Positions 1 to 7,072 of a stretch of 41,558 nucleotides of DNA are shown here, piece after piece (position 1 is the stretch's first letter; each line of letters opens with the position of its first letter). The notes under the pieces were generated by a model. That model had not been told where the DNA came from. It worked only from the letters and a program-made list of their open reading frames with translations, and searched no databases. The DNA comes from a bacterium (lineage in GTDB: Bacteria; Bacillota; Clostridia; Oscillospirales; Acutalibacteraceae): assembly GCA_020625875.1 (NCBI GenBank), contig JAHLAX010000022.1, forward strand, positions 1 through 41,558, written 5' to 3'. The position numbers and the translations under genes were made by a program.

Positions 1-539
1 AGCAGGGGGTTGGTTACCTTGTAGGAATAAACGCCGCTGCAGCGGATGCTTACGTCGATGTCGAGACCGATGTTTCTGTCAACAACGCGGAACATAATCG
101 GGTTCTGTGTGCCGAATTTGTTGTCGATGATTTCTTTTGTGTTGAAGTAGTAAACTCTCTGGTCTTTGCCTGTATCACCACCGAAAGTGAAACGCTTGCC
201 GATAGTTCTGAATGTATCCTTGATGCTCTGACCAAGGCTGCCCGCGAAGATGCTGGGCTCTGTGGATGTGTCGTATGTAAATTCGCCTGGCTCGGCGCAA
301 ACTTCAACAATCTTGCCCTGCTCAACGATAATCATACACTGACCGTCGGCTACCGCGATAACAGAGCCGTTCGAGATGATATTGTCGCTCGCTCTTGTGT
401 TTGATGAACGACCTGAAACTTTCTTCTGTCCTTTTACCACGAGAGTGTCCTTGTTGATACTTTCGCAGTAGAAGTATTCCTTCCATTGGTCGGCTAAGGT
501 GCCGCCTAAAGCGCCTAAGCCTGCTTTAATTAATCCCAT
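1..539 (-). CDS. SPFH-domain protein (virion-core/YdjI-like), C-terminus beyond window
   Basis: Partial gene: the reading frame is open to the left edge, so only the first 179 codons are seen. The ATG (539-537) follows a good AGGAG ribosome binding site. The N-terminus (MGLIKAGLGALGGTLADQW) followed by a beta-rich region containing ISNGSVIAVADGQ and MIIVEQGKI is typical, from my knowledge of the family, of the bacterial SPFH/band-7-like group often annotated as 'virion core protein' or YdjI. These are probably membrane- or stress-associated scaffold proteins; the biochemical role is not established. A 37-codon stretch near the end (VDRNIGLDIDVSIRCSGVYS) fits the SPFH fold. It lies downstream of the flavodiiron gene on the same strand, separated by a hairpin-rich repeat. 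A zinc-ribbon DUF4428-like protein at 16538 is of a type I recall near such genes, but here they are far apart. Confidence 0.75.
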   Translation of the reverse strand, partial: MGLIKAGLGALGGTLADQWKEYFYCESINKDTLVVKGQKKVSGRSSNTRASDNIISNGSVIAVADGQCMIIVEQGKIVEVCAEPGEFTYDTSTEPSIFAGSLGQSIKDTFRTIGKRFTFGGDTGKDQRVYYFNTKEIIDNKFGTQNPIMFRVVDRNIGLDIDVSIRCSGVYSYKVTNPL

Positions 540-576
540 GATTAAAACTCCTTTCGGATTAAATGTATTACTTTAT

Positions 577-690
577 AAGCTTCCCCCTAGGGGGAAGTGG
601 CGGGCGCAGCCCGTCGATAGGGGGATTGTTAGTCCTTTATTCCCCTTTTGTCATCCTGCGGATGACATTTTCCCCTAAGGGGACAACCTA
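577..690. repeat. Hairpin-rich intergenic repeat (family B)
   Basis: About 114 bp between two minus-strand genes. It contains a perfect 16-bp palindrome TTCCCCCTAGGGGGAA (581-596), a CGGGC/GCCCG hairpin (601-613) and a TGTCATCC-TGC-GGATGACA hairpin (649-667), and ends with CCCCTAAGGGGACA. Its CCCCTtaGGGG plus GTCAy...GTGAC architecture recurs inside the 30624-30853 repeat. It has no coding potential and looks like a MITE-type non-autonomous element. Confidence 0.6.
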
Positions 691-700
691 AAATGTAAGA

Positions 701-2488
701 TTAAAGGGGCTCAAAGTCAGCCACACCGTGCTTGCACAGCGGACAAATGAAGTCATCGGGCAGCTCGTCGCCCTCGTAGATGTAGCCGCAAACCTTGCAG
801 ACAAAGCCCTTCTTGCCGTCAGCCTCGGGCTTGGGTTTTACGTTGTTCTGATAATATGTATAGGTCATAGTCTCCTTGTCGGATGTGACTCTCGCCTCGG
901 TAACGGCGCAGATGAACATTCCGTGAGTGCCGAGGTCGATGTACTGCTCAACCTCGAGAGACATAAACGAGTTGATATACTTTGGCAGGAAGATAAGTCC
1001 GTTGTCTGAATAGAGCGGGTTGCCTGTGGCAAACTTGTCGGCATCTCTGCCACTCTGGAAGCCGAAGTGCTCAAATACCTTGAACGGAGCCTCGACGCTG
1101 AGACAGTTGACGTTCATTTTGCCTGTAGCCTTGATAACCTCGTGCGAGTAGTTCTGCTTGTTGATTGTTACGGCTACGCGGTTGGGAGTGTTTGTAACCT
1201 GAGTAACCGTGTTTACGATAAGACCGTTGTGCTTTTTGCCGTCGAAGGAGGTTACAACATAAAGACCATATCCGATGTTGAACAGCGCTGTGAGATCGTT
1301 CTTGTCGGCTGTTTCCTCGTGCTGAGCGAGGTAATCCTTGCACAGCTCGTCGGCGAGCTTGTCTAAATCTGCGATATTCTCATCGCTGAGAGCCGATTTG
1401 ATTGTGATGTTGGTGTCTGTATAGCTGAGGTTCTTGCAGCCCTCGAGCATCTTCTTCATAGTCTTCATAGCGAGCGGCGCCCATGAGCCGTTCTCGATAA
1501 AGGCTACTGTTCTGTTCTGGAAGTTGCGCTCGGTGAGGTGTTCGATAAACTCACGCATAAAGGGGAAGATGTCAGCGTTATAGGTGGTTGTAGCGAGTAC
1601 GATTCTGCCGTAGCGGAATGCGTCCTCAACGCACTCAGCCATATCCTCGCGGGCGAGGTCGTTGAGAGCTACCTTGGGGCAGCCTCTTTCGATGAGCTTG
1701 TCCTTGAGCATTTCGGCAGCCTTCTTTGTGTTGCCGTAAACTGATGTGTAGGCGATCATAATGCCTTCACTCTCAACGCCGTAGGACGACCATGTGTTGT
1801 AGAGGTCGAGATAGTAGCCGAGATTTTCTTTAAGAATCGGACCGTGAAGCGGACAGATTGTCTGAATATCAAGCCCCGCCGCCTTTTTGAGCACTGCCTG
1901 AACCTGAGCGCCGTACTTGCCGACGATACCAATATAGTAGCGTCTAGCCTCGCACGCCCAGTCTTCGTCAACGTCCAGAGCGCCGAACTTGCCGAAGCCG
2001 TCAGCCGAGAACAGAACCTTGTCGGCGCTGTCGTAGGTCATAAGAACCTCGGGCCAGTGAACCATCGGCGCGCCTACAAAGTTGAGGGTATGAGCGCCGA
2101 GCTCGAGTGTGTCGCCCTCTTTAACAACGATTCTTCTGTCCTCAAACTCAGTTTTGAAGAAGTTGCCCATCATAGTAAAAGCCTTGGCGCTCGAAACGAT
2201 AGTCGCTTCTGGGTACTTGTTCATAAAGTTGAGAATGTTAGCCGAGTGGTCGGGCTCCATATGCTGAACAACAAGGTAGTCGGGAGTTTTTCCGCCGAGT
2301 ACGTTCTCAATATTGCCGAGCCATTTATCGGTGAAATTCCTGTCAACGGTGTCCATAACGGCAATCTTGCTGTCAACAATTACATAAGAGTTGTAAGCCA
2401 TACCGTTGGGCACTATGTATTGACCTTCGAACAGGTCAATCTTGTGGTCGTTAACACCGACATAGCGGATGTCGTTGGTGATTTTCAT
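701..2488 (-). CDS. Flavodiiron protein fused to flavin reductase and rubredoxin (FprA-type)
   Basis: A 595-residue soluble protein expected to reduce O2 (and/or NO) to water at a diiron site, with electrons passing through its own redox domains. Residues 1-235 are the metallo-beta-lactamase-like diiron domain, with all six expected ligands visible: H76, E78, D80 (HMEPDH), H144, D163 and H215. Residues 240-385 are a flavodoxin domain beginning at IAYTSVYGNT (FMN phosphate loop). Residues 395-545 resemble a flavin reductase domain. Residues 562-595 are a rubredoxin with cysteines 564, 567, 582 and 585 (CKVC...CPLC). The fusion would let NAD(P)H electrons reach the diiron centre without a separate reductase. 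The ATG has a strong GGAGGT site. This is a typical oxygen-protection enzyme of strict anaerobes. The family assignment is secure; O2 versus NO preference cannot be told from sequence. Confidence 0.93.
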   Translation of the reverse strand: MKITNDIRYVGVNDHKIDLFEGQYIVPNGMAYNSYVIVDSKIAVMDTVDRNFTDKWLGNIENVLGGKTPDYLVVQHMEPDHSANILNFMNKYPEATIVSSAKAFTMMGNFFKTEFEDRRIVVKEGDTLELGAHTLNFVGAPMVHWPEVLMTYDSADKVLFSADGFGKFGALDVDEDWACEARRYYIGIVGKYGAQVQAVLKKAAGLDIQTICPLHGPILKENLGYYLDLYNTWSSYGVESEGIMIAYTSVYGNTKKAAEMLKDKLIERGCPKVALNDLAREDMAECVEDAFRYGRIVLATTTYNADIFPFMREFIEHLTERNFQNRTVAFIENGSWAPLAMKTMKKMLEGCKNLSYTDTNITIKSALSDENIADLDKLADELCKDYLAQHEETADKNDLTALFNIGYGLYVVTSFDGKKHNGLIVNTVTQVTNTPNRVAVTINKQNYSHEVIKATGKMNVNCLSVEAPFKVFEHFGFQSGRDADKFATGNPLYSDNGLIFLPKYINSFMSLEVEQYIDLGTHGMFICAVTEARVTSDKETMTYTYYQNNVKPKPEADGKKGFVCKVCGYIYEGDELPDDFICPLCKHGVADFEPL

Positions 2489-2520
2489 AGAGGTTACCTC
2501 CTATAATTATATTCATACTT

Positions 2521-2550
2521 ATTGTAACATAGTATAGGTAGCAATAGCAA
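2521..2550 (-). promoter_or_regulatory. Candidate promoter of the flavodiiron gene
   Basis: On the minus strand, TTGCTA (2550-2545) and TACAAT (2526-2521) are 18 bp apart and about 35 bp upstream of the start codon. The -35 is imperfect. Alternative boxes are present in this AT-rich stretch. Confidence 0.35.
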
Positions 2551-2593
2551 CAAAAATTTACAAAAAATAAGCAATATTTTTTCAAAAATGCTA

Positions 2594-2622
2594 TTGACAT
2601 ATTCTATTATTTATCGTATAAT
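2594..2622 (+). promoter_or_regulatory. Consensus sigma-A promoter of the feo operon
   Basis: TTGACA (2594-2599), a 17-bp spacer and TATAAT (2617-2622): a perfect match to the housekeeping consensus. Such a strong promoter implies control by repression, and two palindromes follow immediately. Confidence 0.88.
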
Positions 2623-2630
2623 TCATTAAG

Positions 2631-2681
2631 GTTAGCAAAGGCTAACTATTATTTACACGATATAGGTTAGTTAAAACTAAC
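2631..2681 (+). promoter_or_regulatory. Two tandem inverted-repeat operators (iron-box-like)
   Basis: GTTAGC-AAAG-GCTAAC (2631-2646) and GTTAGT-TAAA-ACTAAC (2666-2681) are two 16-bp inverted repeats with the same half-site (GTTAG) and 4-bp centre, starting 9 bp after the -10 box and spaced 35 bp centre to centre. The GGTTAG/CTAAC half-site resembles the DtxR/IdeR family consensus, so an iron-sensing DtxR-like repressor is the likely ligand. The repressor itself is not in this window. The regulatory assignment is inference from the half-site and the downstream iron transporter. Confidence 0.7.
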
Positions 2682-2703
2682 ACATATGATAAGGATGGTA
2701 TTT

Positions 2704-2916
2704 ATGATGCCTTTAACACTCGCCTCTCAGGGCGAAACAAATATCGTAAAAAGAATCGGCGGTTTGCCAGAGGTGCGCCAGCACCTTGAGAACCTCGGCT
2801 TTGTCGCGGGCGCGGATGTTACGATTGTGTCTTCAATCGGAGGGAATTTGATTGTAAACGTCAAGGAGTCGCGCGTAGCTATCAGCAAAGAGATGGCTCA
2901 AAAAATAATGGTTTAA
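2704..2916 (+). CDS. feoA: FeoA-like protein (first copy)
   Basis: A 70-residue FeoA/SH3-like beta-barrel protein that accompanies the FeoB ferrous iron transporter. The core pattern is visible: LTLASQGETNIVKRIGG, then HLENLGFVAGADVTIVSS and NLIVNVKESRVAISKEMA, matching the FeoA order (gly-rich turn, L..LG...G..V.V, final strand). The frame extends upstream to an ATG at 2686, but AAGGATGG (2691-2698) is correctly placed for the ATG at 2704 (or 2707), so 2704 is preferred. It is the first gene of the feo operon, directly behind the operator pair. Its 3' side carries a short hairpin repeat before the second feoA. Confidence 0.87.
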   Translation: MMPLTLASQGETNIVKRIGGLPEVRQHLENLGFVAGADVTIVSSIGGNLIVNVKESRVAISKEMAQKIMV

Positions 2917-2921
2917 TAATT

Positions 2922-2949
2922 GTAGAGGAGCCGCTCCTGCCGCTCCCGA
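2922..2949 (+). repeat. Short GC-rich hairpin repeat (family E), copy 1
   Basis: GTAGAGGAGCCGCTCCTGCC followed by GCTCCCG, lying between the two feoA genes. Close copies are at 5779, 5811 and (inverted) 6798. It can fold through GGAGC/GCTCC. Confidence 0.6.
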
Positions 2950-2963
2950 TAAGGAGGTAGAAT

Positions 2964-3185
2964 ATGAAAACTTTAAAGGACGCCAAAATCGGCGAGACAG
3001 TAAAGGTTGTCAAGCTCAACGGTCAGGGCGCTGTTAAGCGCAGAATTATGGATATGGGTATCACCAAGCACGTTGAAATCTATATCCGCAAGGTAGCTCC
3101 GCTCGGCGACCCGATTGAGGTCACCGTGCGTGGATATGAGCTTTCGCTCAGAAAAGCCGACGCCGAAATGATTGAAGTAGAGTAG
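2964..3185 (+). CDS. feoA: FeoA-like protein (second copy)
   Basis: A 73-residue second FeoA domain protein with a perfect AAGGAGG site 8 bp before its ATG. Visible features are the start TLKDAKIGETVKVVKLNG, the conserved helix AVKRRIMDMGITKH and the final strands VTVRGYELSLRKADAEMIEVE split by turns. It diverges from the first copy and is the more typical FeoA (xxRRRxxDMGIxxG-like helix). Paired FeoA genes before FeoB are common in Clostridia; they may form a hetero-oligomer or one may act at the FeoB cytoplasmic face. Its TAG stop is also the first triplet of the adjoining repeat array. It is co-transcribed with feoB. Confidence 0.9.
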   Translation: MKTLKDAKIGETVKVVKLNGQGAVKRRIMDMGITKHVEIYIRKVAPLGDPIEVTVRGYELSLRKADAEMIEVE

Positions 3186-3352
3186 TAGTCAGTAATTAGT
3201 AGTTAGTTGTTAGTTGTTAGTTGTTCACGCGAAAGAATTATATATGTGTATGAACAACTGCTCATGAAAAGGTTTTTCCGTTTTTTGTTGATGAATAACT
3301 AAAAACTGAATACTGACTACTGATAACTGATTTCGACTGAAAGGAGAAATAT
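3183..3352 (+). repeat. Inverted short-repeat array (family D1) ending in the feoB ribosome binding site
   Basis: The left arm has TAGTAGTCAG and repeated GTTAGTT units beginning in the feoA stop codon. The centre has GTTGTTCACGCG. The right arm has the reverse-complement type (ACTGACTACTGATAACTG). The last 20 or so bases, CTGATTTCGACTGAAAGGAG, run into the feoB start and recur almost unchanged before the HMA gene at 7072. Confidence 0.75.
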
Positions 3353-5782
3353 ATGAGTATTAAAATTGCTTTGGCGGGTAACCCTAACAGCGGTAAGACA
3401 ACGCTGTTCAACGCGCTGACAGGCTCTAATCAGTTTGTCGGCAACTGGCCAGGGGTTACTGTAGAAAAAAAGGAAGGTAAGCTCAAAAAGCACAGCGACG
3501 TTACTATAACAGACCTGCCTGGTATTTATTCGCTGTCGCCATATACGCTTGAAGAAGTTGTGGCGCGTAATTATCTGATTGACGAGCGCCCCGACGTTAT
3601 TCTGAATATTATTGACGGTACTAATCTGGAGCGAAATCTTTATCTGACAACACAGCTCACAGAGCTCGGTATTCCGATGGTTGTAGCCGTTAATATGATG
3701 GACGTTGTCCGCAAAAACGGCGACAAGATTAATACAGAGGAGCTTTCTCGTCAGCTCGGCTGCAAAATTGTTGAGATTTCAGCCCTAAAGGGTACAGGCA
3801 TCAACGAGGCGGCTGAGGCTGCTATAAAGGCGGCTGAGGGAGAAAAAACCGTTCCGCGCCACCATTTTTCGGGTGTTGTTGAACACGCTCTGGCTCATAT
3901 TGAGGAGGGAACATTCCTTCACGATATGCCCGAGGAACAGCAGCGCTGGTACGCTATAAAAATATTTGAGCGCGATGAAAAGGTGCTCGAAAAAATAAAG
4001 ATTCCCGAGGATAAACTCGCACATATAGAAAAGGATATTCAAAGAGCCGAAAAGGAGCTCGACGACGATTCCGAGAGTATCATTACAAACGAAAGATACG
4101 TATATATCGCGTCGGTAATCAAAGCCTGTTACAAAAAGAAAAACAAGGGCGGACTGACAACGTCGGACAAGATTGACAGGGTTGTCACAAACCGTTTTGC
4201 CGCTCTGCCGATATTCGCGATAATAATGATTATCGTCTATTATGTTTCAATCACAACTGTCGGCACGGCGTTCACCGACTGGGTAAACGACGGCGTGTTC
4301 GGCGACGAGGGCTGGCACCTGTTCACAATCGGTGACTCAGAGTACAGCGACGCTGTTGATAAGTGGGCAGATAAAGCAATCTTCTCCAGCGAAGAACTCG
4401 GCGATGTGCTTGAAACCGCGTCAAAAGACAGTGATATTAAGGGCGCTGATGAGGTTCTCGGAGCATACGAGGACAAGGATTACGACGGTTTTGAGGAAGC
4501 ATACGGTTCATATCGCGACGAGTTTTATGAGGGCTCAAAGTCAGGCAAGACTTATGATATTGACAAGTATCTGCCGCTTAACGAGGACGGCGATATAGAT
4601 AATCCCGTAGATCCGTCGAAATACGGCGTATGGGTACCGAGTATTCCCGCGCTGGCTACTCAGGGGCTTGAAGCGATTAACTGCGCCGACTGGCTCGAAA
4701 GTCTTGTGGTTGACGGTATTATAGCGGGCGTGGGCGCTGTGCTCGGCTTCCTGCCTCAGATGCTCGTTCTGTTTATTTTCCTCGCTATACTCGAAAGCTG
4801 TGGTTATATGGCTCGTATCGCCTTCGTTATGGACAGAATTTTCAGAAAATTCGGTCTGTCGGGTAAGAGCTTTATACCGATGCTTATCGGCACAGGTTGC
4901 GGCGTCCCGGGTATTATGGCTTCGCGTACGATTGAAAACGAGCGCGACCGCCGTATGACTATTATGACTACAACATTCATTCCCTGCGGAGCCAAGCTCC
5001 CGATTATCGCTATGATCGCGACCGCCTTGTTCGGCGGAGCGTGGTGGGTAGCGCCCAGCGCTTACTTTATGGGAATGGCGGCAATCGTAATTTCGGGTAT
5101 TATGCTCAAAAAGACAAAGATGTTCGCGGGCGACCCCGCTCCATTCGTTATGGAGCTTCCCGCCTATCATCTGCCGACAGTCAGCAACGTTCTTCGCTCA
5201 ATGTGGGAGAGAGGCTGGAGCTTTATCAAAAAGGCTGGTACAATTATCCTGCTCTCATCCATACTTATCTGGGTGCTTTCAAAGTTCGGCTGGTACGGCA
5301 CAAGCTTTGGTTATAACGCCGATCTCGAGCTCGAGAACAGTATTCTCGGCGCTGTCGGCAACGCGATTAAGTGGATATTCGCTCCTCTCGGCTTTGGCGA
5401 CACAAGAGCTACCATAGCGACTATTATGGGACTTGTAGCCAAGGAAGAGGTTGTAGGCGTATTCGGCGTAATCGACTTCGCTGGACTTACGGCTCTGGCT
5501 GCGTACTCGTTCCTCGCGTTTAATCTGCTTTGCGCTCCCTGCTTCGCGGCAATCGGCGCAATCAGACGTGAGATGAACTCGGCAAAGTGGACGCTGTTCG
5601 CTATCGGTTACCAGTGTGTGCTCGCGTACGCGGTATCGCTGTGTATCTTCCAGATTGGCTCAATCTTCACAGGCAATCTGAATGTAGTAGGTTTAATCTT
5701 CTCCGCGGCTATAATCGTTTTTGTGGTATATATGCTCGCGAAACCGTATAAAGAAGCGGACAGGCTGAGTGTAAAGATGTAG
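3353..5782 (+). CDS. feoB: Ferrous iron transport protein B with large acidic extracellular insertion
   Basis: An 809-residue G-protein-coupled Fe2+ transporter of the cytoplasmic membrane. The N-terminal GTPase has G1 GNPNSGKT (9-16), G3 DLPG (54-57), G4 NMMD (114-117) and G5 SAL (143-145), followed by a helical GDI-like region (165-275). The membrane part starts near residue 283. The hallmark Gate sequences are present: GYMARIAFVMDR, PMLIGTGCGVPGIMASRT with its conserved cysteine, and the second Gate around FIPCGAKLPI. Between the first membrane helix and the VDGIIAGVGAVLGFLPQ helix lies an Asp/Glu/Tyr-rich stretch (about 310-440), far longer than in E. coli-type FeoB, which makes the protein unusually long. 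ATG and AAGGAG site are clear. It is transcribed after two feoA genes and before a FeoB-associated small membrane protein. Confidence 0.95.
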   Translation: MSIKIALAGNPNSGKTTLFNALTGSNQFVGNWPGVTVEKKEGKLKKHSDVTITDLPGIYSLSPYTLEEVVARNYLIDERPDVILNIIDGTNLERNLYLTTQLTELGIPMVVAVNMMDVVRKNGDKINTEELSRQLGCKIVEISALKGTGINEAAEAAIKAAEGEKTVPRHHFSGVVEHALAHIEEGTFLHDMPEEQQRWYAIKIFERDEKVLEKIKIPEDKLAHIEKDIQRAEKELDDDSESIITNERYVYIASVIKACYKKKNKGGLTTSDKIDRVVTNRFAALPIFAIIMIIVYYVSITTVGTAFTDWVNDGVFGDEGWHLFTIGDSEYSDAVDKWADKAIFSSEELGDVLETASKDSDIKGADEVLGAYEDKDYDGFEEAYGSYRDEFYEGSKSGKTYDIDKYLPLNEDGDIDNPVDPSKYGVWVPSIPALATQGLEAINCADWLESLVVDGIIAGVGAVLGFLPQMLVLFIFLAILESCGYMARIAFVMDRIFRKFGLSGKSFIPMLIGTGCGVPGIMASRTIENERDRRMTIMTTTFIPCGAKLPIIAMIATALFGGAWWVAPSAYFMGMAAIVISGIMLKKTKMFAGDPAPFVMELPAYHLPTVSNVLRSMWERGWSFIKKAGTIILLSSILIWVLSKFGWYGTSFGYNADLELENSILGAVGNAIKWIFAPLGFGDTRATIATIMGLVAKEEVVGVFGVIDFAGLTALAAYSFLAFNLLCAPCFAAIGAIRREMNSAKWTLFAIGYQCVLAYAVSLCIFQIGSIFTGNLNVVGLIFSAAIIVFVVYMLAKPYKEADRLSVKM

Positions 5783-5804
5783 GGAGCCATCTCTGCCGCT
5801 CCCG
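5779..5804 (+). repeat. Family E repeat, copy 2 (contains feoB stop codon)
   Basis: GTAGGGAGCCATCTCTGCCG followed by CTCCCG. The TAG of the unit (5780-5782) is the feoB stop codon. It is somewhat diverged from the other copies. Confidence 0.55.
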
Positions 5805-5810
5805 AAAACT

Positions 5811-5837
5811 GTAGGGGAGCCGCTCCTGCCGCTCCCG
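5811..5837 (+). repeat. Family E repeat, copy 3
   Basis: GTAGGGGAGCCGCTCCTGCC followed by GCTCCCG, seven bases after copy 2 and directly upstream of the ribosome binding site of the next small gene. Confidence 0.6.
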
Positions 5838-5851
5838 ATAGGAGGTTTTCT

Positions 5852-6013
5852 ATGCAGTGGATAATATATAATCTCGGTACAATTATTGTCGCCGCGGTTG
5901 TGTTCGGAATAGCCGCGCTGATAATAATAAAACATTTTAAAAACAAGAAAGCGGGCAAGTCCTCCTGCGCGTGCGGATGCGCGAACTGCCCGATGAAAGG
6001 CAAATGCCATTGA
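5852..6013 (+). CDS. FeoB-associated Cys-rich membrane protein
   Basis: A 53-residue protein with a TAGGAGG site 8 bp before the ATG. It has one membrane helix (about residues 9-27, GTIIVAAVVFGIAALIII) followed by a short basic, cysteine-rich tail, KSSCACGCANCPMKGKCH. This is the architecture of the FeoB-associated Cys-rich family of Firmicutes, placed as usual directly after feoB. It probably acts with FeoB at the membrane, perhaps by binding iron or a cluster through its five cysteines. That role is inferred, as no mechanism is established to my knowledge. It is the last gene of the feo operon, followed by a strong terminator. Confidence 0.9.
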   Translation: MQWIIYNLGTIIVAAVVFGIAALIIIKHFKNKKAGKSSCACGCANCPMKGKCH

Positions 6014-6029
6014 TTTCATATTTCATACA

Positions 6030-6066
6030 CAAGAGGCGGGCTCGGTTTGAGCCCGCCTTGTGTTGT
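6030..6066 (+). terminator. Rho-independent terminator of the feo operon
   Basis: Perfect 9-bp stem GGCGGGCTC-GGTTT-GAGCCCGCC (6035-6057) followed by a T-rich run. Confidence 0.9.
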
Positions 6067-6201
6067 TTGCACAAATCACGATTCAAAATTTTGTGCAACT
6101 TTTTTTCGCGCTAATGTGTTAAGTCGCCCTGATATGTGTTATTATAATATAAACTCCTCCTCAAAAAAGGAGAAGTAAATTATTAAATCAGGAGGCTGAT
6201 T

Positions 6202-6744
6202 ATGAAAAAGTTTACAAAAATCGCGGCGATAGTTATGGCGTTGCTCCTTTGTTGCGCGGCATTCGCTTCGTGCGGCGGCGACAATGGCAGTAGTGATTCA
6301 AAGGGCGGAGATACTTCTTCCGCGGCGGCTGACACATCAGTCAGCGGCAAGACCGAGACATGGGGCAACATCACCGTATTGGTTCCCGATGATATGACGC
6401 TCAAGGGCGGTAATATTCTCGACGAAAAGAACCCCGATGTTGTTAACATCTCTAAGAAGGACAACGCTACAAATTATATCCTCATCACTATCAATGATTC
6501 CGAGGACGGTGCTAAGAGCGGCGTTAAGTCAACCAAAGAAGCCAACAAGGGCAGCAAGGACGTTGAGTTCGAAGCAGGCGAAGAATGGGAAGGCGTAAGC
6601 TACGAGTATTCAGGCTCGCCCGCGTTCCAGGCATATGCCGAGTTTGACGGTCGTTACGCTGTAGCTCAGAGCTTCGGCTTCGCTACCGACGACGATGTTA
6701 CAAAGGCTGTTCTCAGCTCGCTTAAGGTTAAGAAGGCTGACTAA
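6202..6744 (+). CDS. Predicted lipoprotein of unknown function
   Basis: A 180-residue exported lipoprotein. It has a lysine start, hydrophobic core and lipobox ending at Cys24 (AAFASC), then a Gly/Ser/Asp/Ala-rich linker (25-50) and one compact domain of about 125 residues (WGNITVLVPDDMTLKGG to SSLKVKKAD). The domain alternates beta-like segments such as YILITIND, YAVAQSFGFA and WEGVSYEYSG. I do not recognise the family. A CAGGAGG site precedes the ATG, and a TATAAT at 6143-6148 is the likely -10, with a weak -35. It is monocistronic, between two terminators. Its position next to iron and heavy-metal transport genes hints at a surface metal or envelope role, but nothing in the sequence proves it. 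Confidence 0.8.
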   Translation: MKKFTKIAAIVMALLLCCAAFASCGGDNGSSDSKGGDTSSAAADTSVSGKTETWGNITVLVPDDMTLKGGNILDEKNPDVVNISKKDNATNYILITINDSEDGAKSGVKSTKEANKGSKDVEFEAGEEWEGVSYEYSGSPAFQAYAEFDGRYAVAQSFGFATDDDVTKAVLSSLKVKKAD

Positions 6745-6767
6745 TTAAAACAAAAAATTATGTTTAA

Positions 6768-6797
6768 AAAGGCTGAGCAAACGCTCAGCCTTTTTTG
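6768..6797. terminator. Bidirectional terminator between lipoprotein and HMA gene
   Basis: GGCTGAGC-AAAC-GCTCAGCC (6771-6790) flanked by A-run and T-run, so it can serve both converging genes. Confidence 0.85.
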
Positions 6798-6823
6798 CGG
6801 GAGCGACAGGAGCAGCTCCCCTA
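6798..6823 (-). repeat. Family E repeat, copy 4 (contains stop codon of the HMA gene)
   Basis: Read on the minus strand: GTAGGGGAGCTGCTCCTGTC followed by GCTCCCG. Its TAG is the stop codon of the HMA-domain gene. It directly abuts the terminator. Confidence 0.55.
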
Positions 6824-7072
6824 CTTTTTTGAAAATAAGCCTTTCTTTTCGTAGGGTTCGACTTCATACGAAGTGACCTTGTAGCCTGTTTCGGCAATTA
6901 CCTTTTCGAGCTTCGCCTGAGGAATTTCTTCGGGGGCGATGATTTCGGTCTTGTTCTCGCTGTGTGACGAACTGACCTTTTTTACTTTGAAGTTGTTTCT
7001 GATAGCGTCGTTGGTGTGCGCCTCACACATATTGCACATCATTCCGTCAACGCCGAGTGTTATTTTTACCAT
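6821..7072 (-). CDS. Heavy-metal-associated (HMA) domain protein
   Basis: An 83-residue single HMA domain. The metal-binding loop is GMMCNMCEAHTNDAI (GMxCxxC at about residues 11-16), then the ferredoxin-like beta-alpha-beta order ends with ETGYKVTSYEVEPY. A Lys-rich tail follows. Such proteins are soluble metal chaperones for Cu(I), Zn or other soft metals. The frame could begin 18 bp earlier, but AAAGGAG sits 8-9 bases before the ATG at 7072. It lies downstream of a cation diffusion facilitator on the same strand, 177 bp apart, and may deliver or sense its substrate. The stop codon is provided by a repeat unit, and the ribosome binding site by another repeat (7073-7252). Confidence 0.85.
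   Translation of the reverse strand: MVKITLGVDGMMCNMCEAHTNDAIRNNFKVKKVSSSHSENKTEIIAPEEIPQAKLEKVIAETGYKVTSYEVEPYEKKGLFSKK

Noticed and set aside
50..325. 91-codon minus-strand frame at the left edge
   Set aside because: It lies in another phase within the SPFH-domain gene, whose frame is open to the edge and has a ribosome binding site.
577..690. Repeat elements considered as insertion sequences
   Set aside because: None of the repeat copies holds a transposase-like frame; they are too short and can only be non-autonomous elements.
1844..2506. 220-codon open frame on the plus strand opposite the flavodiiron gene
   Set aside because: It lies wholly antisense to a gene with clear domains, has no ribosome binding site and no recognisable protein features; a compositional shadow.
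4541..5170. 209-codon open frame on the minus strand within feoB
   Set aside because: Antisense to conserved FeoB membrane and Gate sequence; His/Arg/Asn-rich low-quality protein; shadow.
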